Below, in pieces: positions 52,686 to 61,369 of a DNA stretch of 64,000 bases. Source of the stretch: Abditibacterium sp. Its GTDB lineage: Bacteria > Armatimonadota > Abditibacteriia > Abditibacteriales > Abditibacteriaceae. Where the stretch lies: contig JAUJNG010000004.1 in NCBI GenBank assembly GCA_030448265.1, positions 83,061 through 147,060 of the forward strand. The letters are read 5' to 3'. Every line of letters begins with the position of its first letter. Position 1 is the stretch's first letter. Under the pieces are notes generated by a model. That model made no database searches and was not told the origin of the DNA. It was given only the letters and a program-made list of their open reading frames with translations. The translations under genes and the position numbers were made by a program.

Positions 52686-53905
52686 CGGAAATTTTTTCCG
52701 ATGTCGAAGCAGCACTGCAAGACTTCAAAGCCGGCAAATTCATCATCGTGACCGACGACGAAAGTCGCGAAAACGAGGGCGATTTAATTATGGCGGGGCA
52801 GTTCGTCAATGCCCGCGCCATCAACTGGATGCTGCGGCGCACGTCGGGCATCATCTGCGTGCCGATGGAAGGCAAGCGCCTCGATGAACTGCAACTCGGC
52901 GCCATGACCGAGCGCAACACCGACCGGCGCGGCACTGCCTACACCGTCTCCGTCGATGCCCGCGAAGGCACCACGACCGGAATCGCCGCTTCAGATCGCG
53001 CCAAAACTGTTCAAGTTCTGGCCGACGGCAATTCCAAACCCGCCGATTTGCTGCGGCCTGGGCATATGTTTCCGCTTCGCGCCCGCGAAGGCGGCGTCCT
53101 CACGCGCGCCGGACACACCGAAGCCGCCGTCGACTTGTGCAAAATGGCGAAACTTTCACCCTGCGCCATCATTTGTGAAGTCGTGGACGACGAGGGCGAA
53201 CCGGCGCGTTTGCCCTATCTCACCGAAATGGCGCGCGAATTCGACCTCAAAATCATCACCGTCGAAGCCTTGATTCGCTATCGCCGCCAGCACGAAAAAC
53301 TGGTCGAACGGGTTGCCGAAGCGCGATTGCCGACCGCGTTTGGCGAGTTTCGCGCCGTCGCCTACGAGTCGATTATCGACCAGACGCCGTATATCGCGCT
53401 CGTCAAAGGCGAGATTACGCCCGATGCGACGCCGCTCGTGCGCGTTCATTCCGGCTGTCTCACCGGCGATGCGCTGCTCTCTCTGCGCTGCGACTGCGGC
53501 GAACAATTGCACACCGCGATGAACGCCATCGATGACGCAGGATGCGGAATTTTGCTTTATATCGGGCATCATGAAGGGCGCGGCATCGGCATCATCAACA
53601 AACTGCGCGCCTACGCTCTGCAAGACGCGGGCGCCGATACCGAGCAGGCCAATCACGCGCTCGGTTTCGCTTCCGATGCGCGCGAATACGGCACCGGCGC
53701 GCAGGTTCTTTACGATCTGGGGGTTCGCAAAATGCGGCTTTTAACCAATAATCCCTCCAAGCGCGTCGGTTTGGACGGCTACGGTTTGCAAATCGTGGAG
53801 CGGGTCGCGCTGCGGCCCACCGTCAATGAGGAAAACCGCTTTTATCTCCAGACCAAGCAGGAAAAAATGGGCCACGTCGATTTGTTCGGCCTCGAAAGTC
53901 TCTAA
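52682..53905 (+). CDS. ribBA: DHBP synthase / GTP cyclohydrolase II fusion
   Basis: Bifunctional entry enzyme of riboflavin synthesis: residues 1-205 make 3,4-dihydroxy-2-butanone-4-phosphate from ribulose-5-phosphate ([35 protein letters not shown]-like [30 protein letters not shown]); residues 210-407 are GTP cyclohydrolase II (zinc motif [59 protein letters not shown]). The start at 52682 overlaps ribE; the frame is open upstream, but that is inside ribE. Confidence 0.96.
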   Translation: MTEIFSDVEAALQDFKAGKFIIVTDDESRENEGDLIMAGQFVNARAINWMLRRTSGIICVPMEGKRLDELQLGAMTERNTDRRGTAYTVSVDAREGTTTGIAASDRAKTVQVLADGNSKPADLLRPGHMFPLRAREGGVLTRAGHTEAAVDLCKMAKLSPCAIICEVVDDEGEPARLPYLTEMAREFDLKIITVEALIRYRRQHEKLVERVAEARLPTAFGEFRAVAYESIIDQTPYIALVKGEITPDATPLVRVHSGCLTGDALLSLRCDCGEQLHTAMNAIDDAGCGILLYIGHHEGRGIGIINKLRAYALQDAGADTEQANHALGFASDAREYGTGAQVLYDLGVRKMRLLTNNPSKRVGLDGYGLQIVERVALRPTVNEENRFYLQTKQEKMGHVDLFGLESL

Positions 53906-53910
53906 CCTCC

Positions 53911-54378
53911 ATGACCACTTATGAAGGCCGTCTCACGGCACCCGATGGCAAAATCGGCATCGTCGTCTCGCGTTTCAACGAACTGATTACTGAACGGCTG
54001 CTCGAAGGCGCGGTGTCCGCGCTCAAACGGCACGGCGGCGACGAAAACCAACTCGAAATCGCGCGCGTGCCAGGCGCTTTTGAAATGCCGCTCGTGGCGC
54101 AGAAGATGGCGCAAAGCGGGAAATTTCGCGCCGTTGTGTGCCTGGGCTGCGTGATTCGCGGCGCCACCGATCATTACGATTACGTCTGCGGGCCAACGGC
54201 GTCGGGCATTATGAACGCGGGGCTTTCGAGCGGAATTCCCATCATTTTCGGGGTTTTGACGACCGATAATCTCGAACAGGCTTTTGAGCGCGCTGGAAGC
54301 AAAGCCGGAAACAAAGGCGCCGAAGCGATGCTGGCGGCGCTGGAAACCGTCGATGTGATGAGGCAGTTGAGCGGTTGA
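53911..54378 (+). CDS. ribH: 6,7-dimethyl-8-ribityllumazine synthase
   Basis: Condenses DHBP with the pyrimidine dione. 155 residues, normal for Rib[95 protein letters not shown](S)KAGNKG. Starts 5 nt after ribBA. No FMN riboswitch pattern is seen upstream of ribD or in the cluster. Confidence 0.96.
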   Translation: MTTYEGRLTAPDGKIGIVVSRFNELITERLLEGAVSALKRHGGDENQLEIARVPGAFEMPLVAQKMAQSGKFRAVVCLGCVIRGATDHYDYVCGPTASGIMNAGLSSGIPIIFGVLTTDNLEQAFERAGSKAGNKGAEAMLAALETVDVMRQLSG

Positions 54379-54382
54379 GTCT

Positions 54383-54457
54383 GTAGGGACACGGCGTGCC
54401 GTGTCCGCTCGATGCACTGCGAGTCTTTCTAACGGGCACGGCACGCCGTGTCCCTAC
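54383..54457. repeat. GTAGGGACACGGC palindrome after ribH
   Basis: 24-nt arms (54383-54406, 54434-54457) with one mismatch; starts 5 nt after the ribH stop and ends about 95 nt before the capsule-phosphatase ATG. Same family as 27096-27171. Confidence 0.9.
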
Positions 54458-54552
54458 GAACCCCTGCGCTCTTCCGATTCGACTTATTGTCAACTTTTGC
54501 AGAGCAATTGAACCCGCGCCGCGCCTCATCGTTGTTCCAAGTCCCTTTAGTT

Positions 54553-55429
54553 ATGTCTTCTTCCCCCACTGCCGCGCCGATTCGCGCGCCTTTCGATTTG
54601 CACTGCCACATCCTGCCCGCGTGGGATGACGGCCCCAAAACGCTCGAACTCTCGCTGGGCATGATCGAGCGCGCACTTAAAGCGGGCATCGAAACCATCG
54701 TCGCGACGCCGCACGTGGGGCGCGCCTTTCGCGGCGTCGAACATCCGGCGGCCTCGATTCCCGCCGGCGTCGAACGGTTGCAGGCGGAACTCGATTCGCG
54801 CGGTCTGGGTGTCAAAATCGTGCCAGGCGCCGAAATTTTGCTCGGCTCGGTCGATTTGCGGCGCGAAGGCGGAATTTTGTCGGAGTGGACGGTGGGCGGA
54901 ATGAAGAAATACGCCCTCGTGGAGTCGCCGTATGGCTCGTGGCCCAACTTCGGCAACGAACTGCTTTACGAATTGGGACGGCGCGTATGGCTCGTGGCCC
55001 AACTTCGGCAACGAACTGCTTTACGAATTGGGACGGCGCGGCGTGAAGCCCATCATCGCGCACCCCGAACGCTACGTCGATGTGCAAAAGGACATCGCCA
55101 AAATCGAAACGGCGGTGAGGCAGGGCGCGCTTTTGCAGATCACGGCGGGCAGCATTTTAGGCCAGACCACTAAAGAAATGCAGAGTTGCTGCCTTCGCCT
55201 GCTCGATGCCGGCTGGGTGCATGTGGTGGCCTCGGACGCGCACAACAACGGGCACGCTTGGCCTGGCGAGGCGATTAAAGCCGTTGAAAAACGGGTCGGA
55301 AGCGCACGGGCACGCCAGATTTTCGAAGACAATCCGCGCGCCATTCTGGAAGGTCAAACCCTGGCGAGTCAAATGGTTCCCGAAAAAAGCAGATCCGGTC
55401 TGGGCCGTTTGTTTGGCGCACGACGATAG
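54553..55429 (+). pseudogene. CpsB/YwqE-type PHP tyrosine phosphatase, frameshifted by a 55-bp duplication
   Basis: Mn-dependent tyrosine phosphatase that resets Wzc-type kinases in capsule synthesis. PHP motif FDLHCHILPAWDDGP, ATPHVGRAFRG, GAEILLGSV; then YGSWPNFGNELLYELGRR, where an exact 55-bp tandem duplication (54931-54985, 54986-55040) shifts the frame. After it the protein continues as GVKPIIAHPERYVDVQKDI, LQITAGSILG, VVASDAHNNGHAWPG, ENPRAILEG. Deleting one copy restores 273 residues, normal for CpsB. The downstream genes (SLBB export and kinase) are its expected partners. A phase-variable switch is possible. Confidence 0.88.
54931..55040 (+). repeat. 55-bp exact tandem duplication
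   Basis: Two adjacent identical 55-bp units (start TATGGCTCGTGGCCCAACTT). Length is 1 mod 3, so copy number decides the reading frame of the phosphatase gene. Confidence 0.95.
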
Positions 55430-55529
55430 CGGGGATACAAAGCAGAAAAAGGGGCCGCGCGGTGACGATGCTCCCCTGGTTTTTGTTGTCTCTTCTCTTA
55501 TCATTTGCGCTTTTCTTTGCAGCAGAACA

Positions 55530-55558
55530 ATTCGGTTTGGCAAAAGCGAATGTATAAT
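55530..55558 (+). promoter_or_regulatory. Possible promoter of the exopolysaccharide export genes
   Basis: Consensus -10 TATAAT at 55553-55558, 15 nt before the GTG start. The -35 side (about 55530) matches poorly. Confidence 0.45.
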
Positions 55559-55572
55559 TAATTTCCGAGGAA

Positions 55573-57603
55573 GTGTTTACTTTGAGTCGTTTTTCCCATC
55601 AATCGCGCGCGTTTTCACCCGAAGCGGCGCTTTTTTCTTATCGCGGTTTGGCGGTCGCAGCCGTTTTATGTCTGTCCGTTGCGCCCCTGGCGGCACAAAC
55701 CGCGTCCAGTGCGCCGAGTGCATCAAATGCATCTGCGGCATCGGGCGCGGCGTTGAACACCGCCGGCGATGCGGGCGGTGCGTTTAACGTTATCGGGCCA
55801 GAAGACATCTTGAGCATTACGGTGCAGCGTCATCCCGAATTCAGCCTGCCCACCGTCATCGTCACCGACAACGGCTCGATCACCGTGCCCGTTGCGGGCA
55901 CGGTGCGTGCGGCGGGCAAAACCACGGCACAGCTCGATGCCGAGTTGACCAAGAAATTCAAAGTGCGTTTGCTGCGCCCCGATGTGATCGTTTCCATCGT
56001 GCGTTCTGCGACCCGTCCGGTTTATGTGGTGGGGGAAGTCAAATCCCCTGGCGTTCTGGCCTTTAGAAACGGCTGGCGCATCACGCAGGCTCTGGCGGCG
56101 TCGGGAGGACTCACGGTTGCTACCGATCTGGCGGCGGTCGCCATCAGTCGCGGCAAAAGGGTGGTGGCCGACGTGCCGCTGCTGCCGATACTGCGGAATC
56201 CCTCTGGCCCGCAGAATTTAGTGCTGCGCATTGGCGACACGCTGCGCTTTTACGAGCGCGTGGTCAACGTCACCGTTTCCGGAGCGGTCAACCAGCCTGG
56301 CGCCTACCGTATGCCACGCGGCAGTGGCGTGATGGAGGCCGTCGGTCTGGCGGGTGGCCCGAACGAATTGGCGTCCCTGACGCGCGTCACACTGCGCCGC
56401 AGCGATGGAACAACCGTCCCCATCAACCTTTTCAATGCCTTGCGCCTGGGCCAGGAACCCCCGATTATAACATTGCGCGCAGGTGACGTTTTGAACATTC
56501 CCGCCTATAAGGAGCGCGTTTCTCTACTCGGCGCCGTGCGAACGCCAGGTTTCTACGGGCTGGAAGATGGCCGCAGCACGCGCATCGTCGATGTCATCGC
56601 CCGTGCCGGCGGCGTAGCGGAAGGCGCGGCACTCACCCGAGCGACGCTGCGGCGCGGGGATGGAAAGACCGAATCGCTTGACCTTTACCGTTTGCTGGTT
56701 CTGGGCGAAAACCAGAACAACCTCACTCTGGGCGCCAACGATGTGCTGACCATTCCCGAATTGCGGGGCATCACCGTTTTAGGCTCAGTGGCCAGACCTG
56801 GCACTCATAAAATCGAGGAAGGACTTTCGCCGCGCGCCTTCGACGCTCTGGCGCGGGCGGGCGGATTAACGGTTAAGCCTGAATCGGCGCGCATCAGCGT
56901 GTCGCGCAATTTGCCCAATGGGAAAAATGTGGTTCTCAGCATAGATCCCGTGGGACTGCTGGAGCTTTCGAGTCCCGAACAAAACACTCTGGTTCAGGAC
57001 GGCGACATCATCAGCGTCTCGGAGGTCAAACGGGCCAGCGTTACCATCAGCGGCCTGGTGAAAACGCCTGGAATTTATTCCGTGAAGGAAGGCGACGGCT
57101 TGACGAGTTTGCTGGCGCAGGCGGGCAGCCAGACCGAAGATGCGGCGCTTTCTCAGGTTATCGTGACTTCACGGGCTGGCGAAAGCAAAACGGTGAATGT
57201 GATTCCCATTGTGCGCGGCGGCGCGCCCGACATCGAACTGCGCGATGGCGACAAAGTCTTCATTCCGCGCAACAACAACCGTATTCTGGTGGCGGGTGCG
57301 GTCAATCGCCCCAATTCCTACCCCCTGCCCGAAGATCGGGCTGTCACCATTATAGATGCATTAGGTTTCGCGGGAGGAGCGACGGCGAGCGGCGGATCCA
57401 AGGAGATCGTGCTGTGGCGCGAAACGCCTCAGGGCTTCCAGCCCATTCGTTTTCGCACTGATAAGCCCGTCGAGGGCCAGTTCGCATTCAGTCAGCAGGT
57501 GCGTAAAGGCGACGTTATTATCGTTCCCGAAGGCAAAACCAGCAATAGGACGCTCGGATTAGTGAACAGCTTTTTGCCCGCGCTTTCGTTCTTTCTCCGC
57601 TAA
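55573..57603 (+). CDS. Polysaccharide export protein with multiple SLBB domains
   Basis: Outer-membrane-associated export protein of the Wza family. 676 residues: signal peptide (LAVAAVLCLSVAPLAAQ, cleaved near residue 42), then a Poly_export domain (DILSITVQRHPEFSLPTVIVTDNGSITVPVAGTVRAAGKTTAQLDAELTKKFK, about 80-135) and about six SLBB-type units (for example VTVSGAVNQPGAYRMPRGSGVMEAVGLAGG; VSLLGAVRTPGFYGLEDGRSTRIVDVIARAGG; ITVLGSVARPGTHKIEEGLSPRAFDALARAGG; VTISGLVKTPGIYSVKEGDGLTSLLAQAG; ILVAGAVNRPNSYPLPED). Six exceeds the usual two to three of Wza. GTG 55573 follows GAGG closely; TTG 55582 would be better spaced. First intact gene of the EPS set. Confidence 0.9.
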   Translation: MFTLSRFSHQSRAFSPEAALFSYRGLAVAAVLCLSVAPLAAQTASSAPSASNASAASGAALNTAGDAGGAFNVIGPEDILSITVQRHPEFSLPTVIVTDNGSITVPVAGTVRAAGKTTAQLDAELTKKFKVRLLRPDVIVSIVRSATRPVYVVGEVKSPGVLAFRNGWRITQALAASGGLTVATDLAAVAISRGKRVVADVPLLPILRNPSGPQNLVLRIGDTLRFYERVVNVTVSGAVNQPGAYRMPRGSGVMEAVGLAGGPNELASLTRVTLRRSDGTTVPINLFNALRLGQEPPIITLRAGDVLNIPAYKERVSLLGAVRTPGFYGLEDGRSTRIVDVIARAGGVAEGAALTRATLRRGDGKTESLDLYRLLVLGENQNNLTLGANDVLTIPELRGITVLGSVARPGTHKIEEGLSPRAFDALARAGGLTVKPESARISVSRNLPNGKNVVLSIDPVGLLELSSPEQNTLVQDGDIISVSEVKRASVTISGLVKTPGIYSVKEGDGLTSLLAQAGSQTEDAALSQVIVTSRAGESKTVNVIPIVRGGAPDIELRDGDKVFIPRNNNRILVAGAVNRPNSYPLPEDRAVTIIDALGFAGGATASGGSKEIVLWRETPQGFQPIRFRTDKPVEGQFAFSQQVRKGDVIIVPEGKTSNRTLGLVNSFLPALSFFLR

Positions 57604-57632
57604 ACAATTCCCTTTATTTCATTCAAGAGTTT

Positions 57633-59870
57633 ATGAGCAATTTTTCCCATCCCGTGCCCGATGAAACTGTTGCCGTGCGAAACGGCGCCGCTTCGAGTCG
57701 CACGCTGGCCGCCGCCGAGCGGCCCGCCACGACATATGTCGATGAGGCCGCGCCCTATTACGAGGACGAAGATCAGCAATGGACAGTGCAGAAGCTGGTG
57801 GCGCTGTGCATCCGACGGCGCGGTCTCATGCTGGGAGTTTTCATCACGATTTTAGCTCTTTTCGTTGTGGTGGCGCTTATTACGCCGCGCGTCTATCGTT
57901 CCTCGGCGACACTGCTGGTCAATTCGCAAACCCCAAATAGCGCTATGGGACAAATGGCCGCATTTGGCGGTATGCTGGACGCCCAGGGGCGCTCGCTGGC
58001 GACCGAGGTTGAAATTCTGCAAAGCAAACCGGTGCGCGATGCCGCGTTTGGGTTGTTGCCGCCGTCCTTGCGCGACGCCCGCCTCGTCGGTCTGGAAGCC
58101 AGGGTCAGAGGAACCACCGACCTGGTGGACATCAGCACCAGCAGCACCGATCCTCAGTTCGCCCAGAAGTTCACCAATGCGCTGTGCGCGGCTTATGTGC
58201 AGCAGTCCAAGGGAGAAAGCAGTCGCCAATATGAGGACACGACGAAGTATGTCAGAGAGCAGCTGGCAAGCATGAAAACCCAGATGGATCGGGCCAGTAA
58301 CAACTTGCGGCGTTTCAAAGAACAAACCGGCATCGCCGATCTGGCAACCGAAAGCGAGACGCGGGTAACAGGCTTCCAGACTTTGCAGGAAGCCCTCAAA
58401 ACAGCTCAGGCCGATCTTTTGGCGGGCCAGGCGCAGTTGCGAGGCATCCTCAGTGCCGCCGCCGCTCTGCCGCGCGTCGAAAAAGCGCCCAGCGTCTTCA
58501 CCAAGCGGCTCGTGGTGCAGCAGCTCGAAGAAAAGCTAACGACCCTGCGAACCGAACTCACCGCAGCCAAACAGGAATATACAGACACCAGTCCCGAAGT
58601 GCGCGCCATTGAGGGCCAGATTCGCCAAACCCGCGCTCAACTGGCGCGCGAACCCAAAGAGGAAGTGACGACTTCCACCAGTGCCCTCAACGAAACCCGT
58701 CAGACATTGGAACAACAGGCGGCGCAGTTGCGCGCGCAAAATGAGGGCAACGCCTCGCGCGTTGCGACCCTGAAAAACCAGGTCGCCCAGGCGCTGCGTG
58801 AAAAGGGGACTCTGCCCCAGCGCGAATACCGGCTCAACGAGCTTCAACTCGATCTGGCGACTTATCAGCAGGCCTATAAAACCCTCAACGAGAAACTGGT
58901 CAACCTGCGCATCAGTGAGGCGGCCCCCGTCGCCAAGGCGCACGTCCAGGTGCCCGCCGACACGGCTTACCAGGTGCGTCCCAATCTGCGCAACAGCATT
59001 TTGGCCGGCATTTTCATGGGTCTGCTCGCGGCCTTGGCACTCGCCGTGATGGTGGATCGCATGGACAACCGCATCCATTCCGAAGACGATATTCGCGCCG
59101 CGACTCACCAGCTTCCCATTTTGGCCTTTATTCCCAAGGTGTCTCATTTTGAGGCGGAATCCATCGTCGCCCTCGCCACTCATCCAGAGGGAAACCAGCA
59201 TACGCCGCTTCTGGAAAGCTACCGCATGCTGCGAACCAGCCTGATGTTCACCGTCGTCAATTCGCCTTTGCGCTGCATCATGCTGACATCGAGCCAGCCC
59301 CACGAAGGCAAATCTTCGGTGGCGGCCAACCTGGCGGCGGTTCTGGCCATGAACGGCAAAAGCGTGCTGCTCATCGACGCCGATTTGCGCCGCCCTTCAA
59401 CCCACCGCCTCTTCGGTTTGAGCGGCGAACAGGGTTTCACCAACGTGGTGGCGGGGCTTTGCACCCTCGAAGAAGCGATTCAGGAAACCCCGATTTCGGG
59501 ATTGAAAATTCTGGCGGTCGGCCCCACGCCTCCCAACCCACCCGAAATGCTCGATTCGCGCCAGAGCCGCGCCCTTTTGGAGCGCGCCAGAGAAATCGCC
59601 GATTTCGTTATCATCGACGCGCCGCCCGCGCTGATGATGGCCGACGCGCAAATCATCGCCACCCAGGTCGATGGCGTTTTGCTGGTGGTTTCGTGGGAAG
59701 AAGCCCTCAAAGATGCCGTCGCGCGCACCAACGAACTGATCGCGCGCACCGGAGCCAAAATGCTGGGCGTGGTCGTCAACAAGTGGGACGACCGCCAAGC
59801 GTCTTATCAGAACTACTATCAGAAGCATTACAAGGCTTTCGATGGCGAAACCGCCAACTCCAAAAAGTAG
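57633..59870 (+). CDS. Wzz-Wzc type exopolysaccharide tyrosine autokinase
   Basis: 745 residues: chain-length-determinant (Wzz) domain with TM1 (GVFITILALFVVVALITP, about 70-87), a long periplasmic coiled coil (about 200-445; RDAARLVGLEARVRGT..., EKLTTLRTELTAAKQEYTD), TM2 (SILAGIFMGLLAALALAVMV, about 453-472), then a BY-kinase: Walker A SSQPHEGKSSVAANLA, Walker A' LLIDADLRRPSTH, Walker B FVIIDAPPALMMAD, and a C-terminal Tyr cluster YQNYYQKHYKAF. It polymerises and regulates the exported polysaccharide; the phosphatase gene upstream (54553) would be its antagonist and is broken here. Confidence 0.94.
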   Translation: MSNFSHPVPDETVAVRNGAASSRTLAAAERPATTYVDEAAPYYEDEDQQWTVQKLVALCIRRRGLMLGVFITILALFVVVALITPRVYRSSATLLVNSQTPNSAMGQMAAFGGMLDAQGRSLATEVEILQSKPVRDAAFGLLPPSLRDARLVGLEARVRGTTDLVDISTSSTDPQFAQKFTNALCAAYVQQSKGESSRQYEDTTKYVREQLASMKTQMDRASNNLRRFKEQTGIADLATESETRVTGFQTLQEALKTAQADLLAGQAQLRGILSAAAALPRVEKAPSVFTKRLVVQQLEEKLTTLRTELTAAKQEYTDTSPEVRAIEGQIRQTRAQLAREPKEEVTTSTSALNETRQTLEQQAAQLRAQNEGNASRVATLKNQVAQALREKGTLPQREYRLNELQLDLATYQQAYKTLNEKLVNLRISEAAPVAKAHVQVPADTAYQVRPNLRNSILAGIFMGLLAALALAVMVDRMDNRIHSEDDIRAATHQLPILAFIPKVSHFEAESIVALATHPEGNQHTPLLESYRMLRTSLMFTVVNSPLRCIMLTSSQPHEGKSSVAANLAAVLAMNGKSVLLIDADLRRPSTHRLFGLSGEQGFTNVVAGLCTLEEAIQETPISGLKILAVGPTPPNPPEMLDSRQSRALLERAREIADFVIIDAPPALMMADAQIIATQVDGVLLVVSWEEALKDAVARTNELIARTGAKMLGVVVNKWDDRQASYQNYYQKHYKAFDGETANSKK

Positions 59871-59884
59871 CGAAAGTTGAAACC

Positions 59885-59918
59885 AAAAAAGACCGCGCCA
59901 TTTGGCGCGGTCTTTTTT
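59885..59918. terminator. Bidirectional rho-independent terminator
   Basis: Stem AAAAAAGACCGCGCCA / TGGCGCGGTCTTTTTT with a minimal loop, between the converging kinase and RseB-like genes. Confidence 0.95.
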
Positions 59919-59930
59919 AGGTTTGGGGGT

Positions 59931-60860
59931 TTATTTCAAGCTGGAAGCGAGTGATTTCACAGCGTCGTCGGGCACATCGGTGGCCAGATAGCGAACCCCA
60001 TTTTGCTTCCAGAACCAGCCGCCGCCCACCTTTTTCGGTGGCAGCAAATCGGCTTCAGTGGTTTTTTGCTCGAAAATCGAAAACCGCTTCTGGCCATTGG
60101 AATAGCGCAGCCACACTTCGCTCTGACCAACAACGGCGCTTTCAAACTTGTAGCCCGCCGGCAGTTGTGACGGCGCTTTAATCCAACTCGCCTGACGCCG
60201 CGCCACGTTCAAATCGGTGAGAAGTTTGCCGTTGAGCCGTGTGGTCTTCACGCCTGGCGGCGGCGAAAACGCAAATTTCGCGGCGGGAACGGCACCAAAC
60301 TCCACGTTTTGCAGCGCGGTGACACTGCGCCCGTTCTCGTTGCGGATGATGACTTTAGTTTGCTCATCGACGGTGAGTTCCCGCCCGTTGCTATGACGCA
60401 GAACCCGAACCAGACGCCCGTCCTGGCGCGTCGGAGCGCCAACTTTCCAGCCACTCGACGAAAAAGCGGGCGCGCGGCGCGGCGACTGGGTTTGAGTGAG
60501 GGTATTTTCGGCGCGATGATAAATCGACACGTTTTGACCATCATCGACCAGAACGTCGCCATTTTTCACGCTGGGCTGGAGCCATTCGAGGCGCCTTTTG
60601 AGGCCGTCCCGATAAATCTTGGCGACTTCGCGCGTGTCTCCACTTTGCACGAACTGCGTCGCCGAATATTCCGCCTTCATCTCGGCCCGCCGCACAGCCT
60701 GCAAAATCTCTTCGGCGCTCTGGGCGTGAGCGGGCGAAGGCGTCAGGAGCCAGGCACCAGGCGCCAGAAAGAAGACCCCCAAAGCCAACGCTCCAAGGGT
60801 CTTCTTTCCGGCGCCTGACGCCTGACGCCTGACGCCTAAGTTAAGGAATTTCGGGTTCAT
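59931..60860 (-). CDS. RseB/LolA-like periplasmic sigma-factor regulator
   Basis: 309 residues from ATG 60860, which has GAGG 9 nt upstream (ATG 60869 lies too near it). Signal peptide GKKTLGALALGVFFLAPGAWLLTPSPAHA. N-terminal LolA/RseB-like domain: AEEILQAVRRAEMKAEYSATQFVQSGDTREVAKIYRDGLKRRLEWLQP, VLVDDGQNVSIYHRAENTL. C-terminal MucB/RseB-like domain: LPAGYKFESAVVGQSEVWLRYSNGQKRFSIFEQKT. Last gene of an ECF sigma - anti-sigma - RseB set; would sense envelope components and protect the anti-sigma factor. The signal-peptide region is encoded inside a heptamer palindrome (60739-60836). Confidence 0.85.
   Translation of the reverse strand: MNPKFLNLGVRRQASGAGKKTLGALALGVFFLAPGAWLLTPSPAHAQSAEEILQAVRRAEMKAEYSATQFVQSGDTREVAKIYRDGLKRRLEWLQPSVKNGDVLVDDGQNVSIYHRAENTLTQTQSPRRAPAFSSSGWKVGAPTRQDGRLVRVLRHSNGRELTVDEQTKVIIRNENGRSVTALQNVEFGAVPAAKFAFSPPPGVKTTRLNGKLLTDLNVARRQASWIKAPSQLPAGYKFESAVVGQSEVWLRYSNGQKRFSIFEQKTTEADLLPPKKVGGGWFWKQNGVRYLATDVPDDAVKSLASSLK
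60739..60836. repeat. Heptamer palindrome inside signal-peptide coding sequence
   Basis: 40-nt arms, 60739-60778 and 60797-60836, five mismatches, built on the 7-mer GGCGTCA and ending GGCGCC-GAAAGAAGACCC. Same architecture as the intergenic heptamer palindromes, but located in codons for the N-terminal 35 or so residues of the RseB-like protein. Confidence 0.88.
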
Positions 60861-61368
60861 TTTCGTCATCCTCGCCGGTTTCAAAAGTGGAAGCATCGCC
60901 AGGCAGCGGCGCGCTTTGCACATAAACCTCATGTTTCTCCACCGATTGCTGGATGAACATTTTGTCCGCCGCGCTGAGATCGGCCACCGCAGGCTTGGTC
61001 GCGTTTTGCGGCGCGAACAGAAAAGCGCTCATCGCCAGCACGACGGCGGCCAGAGCCGCGCCCATCGAAATTCGTGTCGCGGGCGATGGGCTGAAAGCGC
61101 CCGCCATCTGGTTCCTGAACTTGCTCCACGCGCTCCGTTTGGGCGCGGGGCCGAGATTGTCGCGCAAAGCCGGCCAGAAATTCTGACCCACCTGCAACGG
61201 CTCGCTCTCGTGCCACTCCTTCGCAGCGCCCAGCGCCACTTTGAGGTCGTGCATCAATTCGGCGTCTTCGGCGTGGCTGGCTAAATGCTGTTCAACGCGC
61301 ACCTTTTCGTCTTGCGACAGGGCGCCGTCGAGATAATCCATAATTTTGTCGTTTGAAAGTCTGTTCAT
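60841..61368 (-). CDS. Anti-sigma factor, membrane-anchored
   Basis: 175 residues. An N-terminal helical anti-sigma domain (MNRLSNDKIMDYLDGALSQDEKVRVEQHLASHAEDAELMHDLKVAL) has the HLASH position of the ZAS fold but no zinc cysteines. One membrane helix (MGAALAAVVLAMSAFLFAP, about 101-119) is followed by a short periplasmic part (AADKMFIQQSVEKHEVYVQ), likely bound by the RseB-like protein. The gene starts 1 nt from the end of the sigma gene (61370), so it is translationally coupled. Confidence 0.85.
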   Translation of the reverse strand: MNRLSNDKIMDYLDGALSQDEKVRVEQHLASHAEDAELMHDLKVALGAAKEWHESEPLQVGQNFWPALRDNLGPAPKRSAWSKFRNQMAGAFSPSPATRISMGAALAAVVLAMSAFLFAPQNATKPAVADLSAADKMFIQQSVEKHEVYVQSAPLPGDASTFETGEDDENEPEIP

Positions 61369-61369
61369 T

